NCBI GenBank assembly: GCA_003520025.1
Contig: DOVP01000233.1
Location: 1-9,133 of the forward strand
DNA: 9,133 nucleotides
Origin: Phycisphaerales bacterium
GTDB lineage: Bacteria; Planctomycetota; Phycisphaerae; Phycisphaerales; SM1A02
Direction of reading: 5' to 3'
A program made the translations under genes and the position numbers. Position 1 is the stretch's first letter, and every line of letters starts with the position of its first letter. Under the pieces are notes generated by a model. That model saw nothing but the letters and a program-made list of their open reading frames with translations, was not told the origin of the DNA and did no database searches. Positions 7,255 through 9,133 of this stretch are shown one piece after another.

Positions 7255-8250
7255 TCAGTATCCGTGCCACGGGAGGCACTGTGGCATCATGCCGTCTTCG
7301 GCTTCTTGGGCGCATCGGATGACACCGTCCTCGATGGCGATGACAACCGGCGGCGTCATCAGCCAGTCCACGCCGACTGGCATATCCAGTTCGGCGCAGT
7401 CGATGCATGGGTTTTCAAGTTGGCCGTCTTCTATGAATCCGTCCACCGATTCTGGAATCGCAACCAGCGTTGTTGGAGCTGGGGGATCGAATGAGAAGTG
7501 CTCAAGCAGCAATTCATGGCAGTGCTCGCAGGTGCGGCTGTAGAGGATGAGGTATTGCTGACCATCGTTGATGGAATCGGGCAGGTTTGGTATCCATGAG
7601 ATGAGATCAATGTCCTCAGTCCGCTGACCGGGCCAGTCGGAGGTGTCCAGCGAGTAGTACGCGGGAAGTTGTGCGGTCTGAGGTGGGTTGACTTCATTCG
7701 AAGACGGTTCGATGATGATGCGCACACCGGTCGCCCCACCAACGACACGAGTAAACGACACGATGCCGAGTGCCACTGCGAGAATGGTGGCCAATCCCCA
7801 TGCCACGCGCTCGCTTGCGAGTTGAAGTGGTCGAACCGGCAAAGCGGCAACAAGTATCAGCAGCCCGAGATCAATGGAGAGCATCAGCCATGGCGGCGGA
7901 GAGATGCTGCCGAGGCATCCACAACTCGTCACGTTTCCGTTGAAGATCTCATACAGCAGCACCAGAGAGAACACGCCCAACATGAACACCGCTGTGATGC
8001 GTGCCAATCGTGGCACCAGCACCATGACGGCGATGGCGGCGAACTCGATCGTCAGAAAGATTGACAGGGCGATGTGCAGATCAAGGCCGATGTTCTCGAG
8101 CAATCCCCGGAGGTGTTCGGGAAGCAGTTTCGGTGATCGTTCGACGAGTTTGGTGGTTGCGCCGGCCAGCACCCACAGCGGCACGAGAAAGCGAACGAGC
8201 ACAAGGCCCATCCATCCAGCCCGCTGAGATACTGCAGTTGGGGCTGTCAC
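7255..8250 (-). CDS. MauE/DoxX-like membrane protein fused to a thioredoxin-fold domain
   Basis: A predicted envelope redox protein. I take the GTG at 8250, which overlaps the gmhA stop as GTGA and has AAGG seven bases upstream, giving 331 residues; an ATG at 8286 adds 12 residues but lacks a ribosome site. Five hydrophobic helices lie at about 14-32, 58-80, 86-104, 119-140 and 148-169. The loop after the third holds SCGCLG (Cys110, Cys112), a hallmark of MauE-type redox membrane proteins. After a linker comes a thioredoxin-like region with LILYSRTCEHC (Cys241, Cys244) and TPPVVIAIEDG with a candidate cis-proline at 300. Two further pairs are Cys282/Cys285 (PCIDC) and Cys313/Cys325. Arg-rich loops near 80-84 and 140-148 put the CGC loop and the C-terminal domain on the same, outer face. 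A role moving disulphides or electrons across the membrane is inferred; the substrate is unknown. Confidence 0.85.
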   Translation of the reverse strand: MTAPTAVSQRAGWMGLVLVRFLVPLWVLAGATTKLVERSPKLLPEHLRGLLENIGLDLHIALSIFLTIEFAAIAVMVLVPRLARITAVFMLGVFSLVLLYEIFNGNVTSCGCLGSISPPPWLMLSIDLGLLILVAALPVRPLQLASERVAWGLATILAVALGIVSFTRVVGGATGVRIIIEPSSNEVNPPQTAQLPAYYSLDTSDWPGQRTEDIDLISWIPNLPDSINDGQQYLILYSRTCEHCHELLLEHFSFDPPAPTTLVAIPESVDGFIEDGQLENPCIDCAELDMPVGVDWLMTPPVVIAIEDGVIRCAQEAEDGMMPQCLPWHGY

Positions 8251-8828
8251 GATGTCGCCTTGTGGCGATCCGTCGACACCGCCCACTGGTCGATGGCTTC
8301 GCAGAGCAGATGGATGACAACTTGATGGGCATCCTGCACAAAGGCCGAGTCGCTCTCCTGTACGACGATCGCATGATCACACAGTGGCAGGCAATCGCCA
8401 CCGTCGCCTCCCAGCAGGCCAATCGTGACGCAATCGTGTTCACGAGCGGCGGCCAGAGCCTTGACAATGTTCGCGCTGTGTCCTGAGGTCGAGAGGACAA
8501 GCAGCACATCCCCCTCCGAGGCCAGTGCCCGTACCGGTCGGGCGAAGATCTCATCGAATCCAAAGTCATTGGCCGTGCAGGTCAAGAGAGCAGGATCACC
8601 GGCGAGCATGACCGACGCCAGTGGACGCCGATCCTCGCGATAGCGCCCCATCAACTCTTCGGAGAAATGAAGCGCCTGCGCGGCCGAGCCACCGTTGCCG
8701 GCCGTCCAGATCGTTCCTCCCGAGTTGAGTCGCTCAATGAGCGTCTCTGCAATGTGCGAGATAACCTCCAGGTGCTCGGTGAGCGAAGCGATGGTCTGGA
8801 GCGAGGCGTCCAATCGTCGGGAAAGCAT
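8247..8828 (-). CDS. gmhA: Sedoheptulose-7-phosphate isomerase (phosphoheptose isomerase)
   Basis: A 193-residue SIS-domain enzyme that converts sedoheptulose 7-phosphate to D-glycero-D-manno-heptose 7-phosphate, the first step towards ADP- or GDP-heptose for lipopolysaccharide or other heptose glycans. The match to E. coli GmhA, 192 residues, runs end to end as I remember it: GNGGSAA at 45-51, HFSEELMGRYRE, TANDFGFDEIFAR, EGDVLLVLSTSGHSAN and AAARE. The zinc ligands are all present with the right spacing: His54, Glu58, Gln165 and His173. The ATG at 8828 has GGAG eight bases upstream; in-frame codons back to a GTG at 8909 are rejected because they lengthen the protein with low-complexity sequence. 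It is the first gene of the minus-strand operon. No other heptose-pathway gene is in the window. A related SIS function such as DiaA is less likely given the zinc site. Confidence 0.94.
   Translation of the reverse strand: MLSRRLDASLQTIASLTEHLEVISHIAETLIERLNSGGTIWTAGNGGSAAQALHFSEELMGRYREDRRPLASVMLAGDPALLTCTANDFGFDEIFARPVRALASEGDVLLVLSTSGHSANIVKALAAAREHDCVTIGLLGGDGGDCLPLCDHAIVVQESDSAFVQDAHQVVIHLLCEAIDQWAVSTDRHKATS
8258..8261 (-). promoter_or_regulatory. Ribosome binding site supporting the GTG start of the MauE-thioredoxin gene
   Basis: AAGG on the minus strand is seven bases before the GTG at 8250. Together with the GTGA stop-start overlap it favours this start over the ATG at 8286, which has no purine-rich stretch at the right distance. 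Confidence 0.55.
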
Positions 8829-8836
8829 GTGCGGGT

Positions 8837-8854
8837 CTCCAGCGGGGCCCGCTG
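8837..8854 (-). promoter_or_regulatory. GC-rich hairpin abutting the gmhA ribosome binding site
   Basis: On the minus strand CAGCGG and CCGCTG can pair across a three-base loop (8840-8854). The last stem base is also the first G of the GGAG Shine-Dalgarno at 8837-8840. A six-pair, nearly all G/C stem here could limit ribosome access to gmhA. Such short palindromes also occur by chance in GC-rich DNA. Confidence 0.35.
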
Positions 8855-8916
8855 CGCTGCAGGCGTCCTGTGCATGGTCGGGGCGACTGGTCCCCGCCGC
8901 ACCGCCCACGGAGGGA

Positions 8917-8946
8917 AGTATAGAGCCCTGCGGGCCTGCCGGGCAC
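8917..8946 (-). promoter_or_regulatory. Candidate promoter for the gmhA-to-serS operon
   Basis: The minus strand has TATACT at 8922-8917, five of six matches to a sigma-70 -10 box, in otherwise very GC-rich sequence. A weak -35 (GTGCCC, 8946-8941) sits 18 bp upstream. Transcription would begin near 8910, leaving a leader of about 80 bases before gmhA. No other promoter-like element was found inside the tightly packed operon. Confidence 0.45.
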
Positions 8947-8959
8947 GGAAGCGACCTGC

Positions 8960-8965
8960 TACACT
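8960..8965 (+). promoter_or_regulatory. Candidate -10 element for the divergent plus-strand gene
   Basis: TACACT matches four of six bases of a -10 box and lies about 90 bases before the GTG at 9057. No convincing -35 accompanies it, so this is a weak call, resting mainly on a plus-strand gene starting downstream. Confidence 0.25.
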
Positions 8966-9042
8966 CGCCGATCAGGGGTCGGAGATTGAGTACTGGTCAC
9001 GCCCTGCCGCGTGGAAGCGGGGGGTTCCGCCGGGCCTCCAGC

Positions 9043-9048
9043 AAGGAG
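9043..9048 (+). promoter_or_regulatory. Shine-Dalgarno for the gene starting at 9057
   Basis: AAGGAG, a near-perfect Shine-Dalgarno, is eight bases before the GTG at 9057. It selects this frame over an ATG at 9074 in another frame, which lacks such a site. Confidence 0.6.
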
Positions 9049-9056
9049 CCTTCCAA

Positions 9057-9133
9057 GTGGTCTTGATTCAGACATGGGCAATCATTCTGGCCAGTTCAGG
9101 ATTCGCAGCAGACACCGGTGCTGTGACGCCAGC
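9057..9133 (+). CDS. Start of an exported or membrane protein gene (partial, runs off the right edge)
   Basis: A reading frame begins with GTG at 9057 after a strong ribosome site and stays open to the window edge, about 25 codons. The residues VVLIQTWAIILASSGFAADT look like a signal peptide: a short hydrophobic core followed by a candidate cleavage site after FAA. No family can be named from this fragment. It is divergent from gmhA across a 228-base control region. Having no positively charged residue before the hydrophobic core is unusual for a signal peptide, so a true start slightly different from this one is possible. Confidence 0.5.
   Translation, partial: MVLIQTWAIILASSGFAADTGAVTP

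Noticed and set aside
7235..7408. 58-residue N-terminal extension of the M20 peptidase
   Set aside because: It overlaps the end of the MauE-thioredoxin gene and is Arg-rich; the ATG at 7234 has a strong ribosome site.
6575..7543. Plus-strand open frame of 322 codons
   Set aside because: It spans two minus-strand genes with full family motifs and crosses their junction, so it is a shadow frame.
8829..8909. 27-residue N-terminal extension of GmhA from a GTG
   Set aside because: GmhA length fits the ATG at 8828, and the predicted transcription start near 8910 would leave no ribosome site for the upstream GTG.

Overview
The window is GC-rich bacterial DNA dominated by one long minus-strand gene series. 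The gene content, a Thermus-like motif 3 in SerS, a MauE/DoxX-thioredoxin fusion and large signal-peptide membrane proteins fit a Gram-negative-type bacterium. I would guess a planctomycete of the Phycisphaerae type, but this rests on impression and not on a marker gene.

Layout, right to left along the minus strand: gmhA (sedoheptulose-7-phosphate isomerase, 8828-8247), a five-helix MauE/DoxX-like membrane protein fused to a thioredoxin-fold domain (8250-7255), an M20 dipeptidase-like metallopeptidase (7234-5837), a 780-residue exported membrane protein with a glutamine-amidotransferase-like region (5837-3495), an ABC-2-type ATPase (3479-2532), NAD kinase nadK (2535-1687) and seryl-tRNA synthetase serS (1673-255). 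Junctions are GTGA, 20 bp, TGATG, 15 bp, ATGA and 13 bp, so these seven genes are almost certainly one translationally coupled operon. A promoter-like -10 element lies upstream of gmhA near 8917-8922. No terminator is visible after serS.

The edges hold two partial plus-strand candidates. One is a weakly supported reading frame ending at 211, convergent with serS. The other, at 9057, is a better supported GTG-initiated gene start with a strong Shine-Dalgarno and the beginning of a signal peptide, divergent from gmhA. The 228 bp between 8829 and 9056 is the divergent control region.

Functionally the operon mixes housekeeping enzymes (serS, nadK), a sugar-nucleotide precursor enzyme (gmhA), peptide turnover (M20) and envelope proteins (redox membrane fusion, exported membrane protein, ABC ATPase). 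The least ordinary parts are the ABC ATPase paired with an exported two-helix protein but no recognisable permease, and the MauE-thioredoxin fusion with four cysteine pairs. I see no tRNA, rRNA, CRISPR array, insertion sequence or phage gene. This is mostly an ordinary chromosomal region with an uncharacterised envelope module in its middle.
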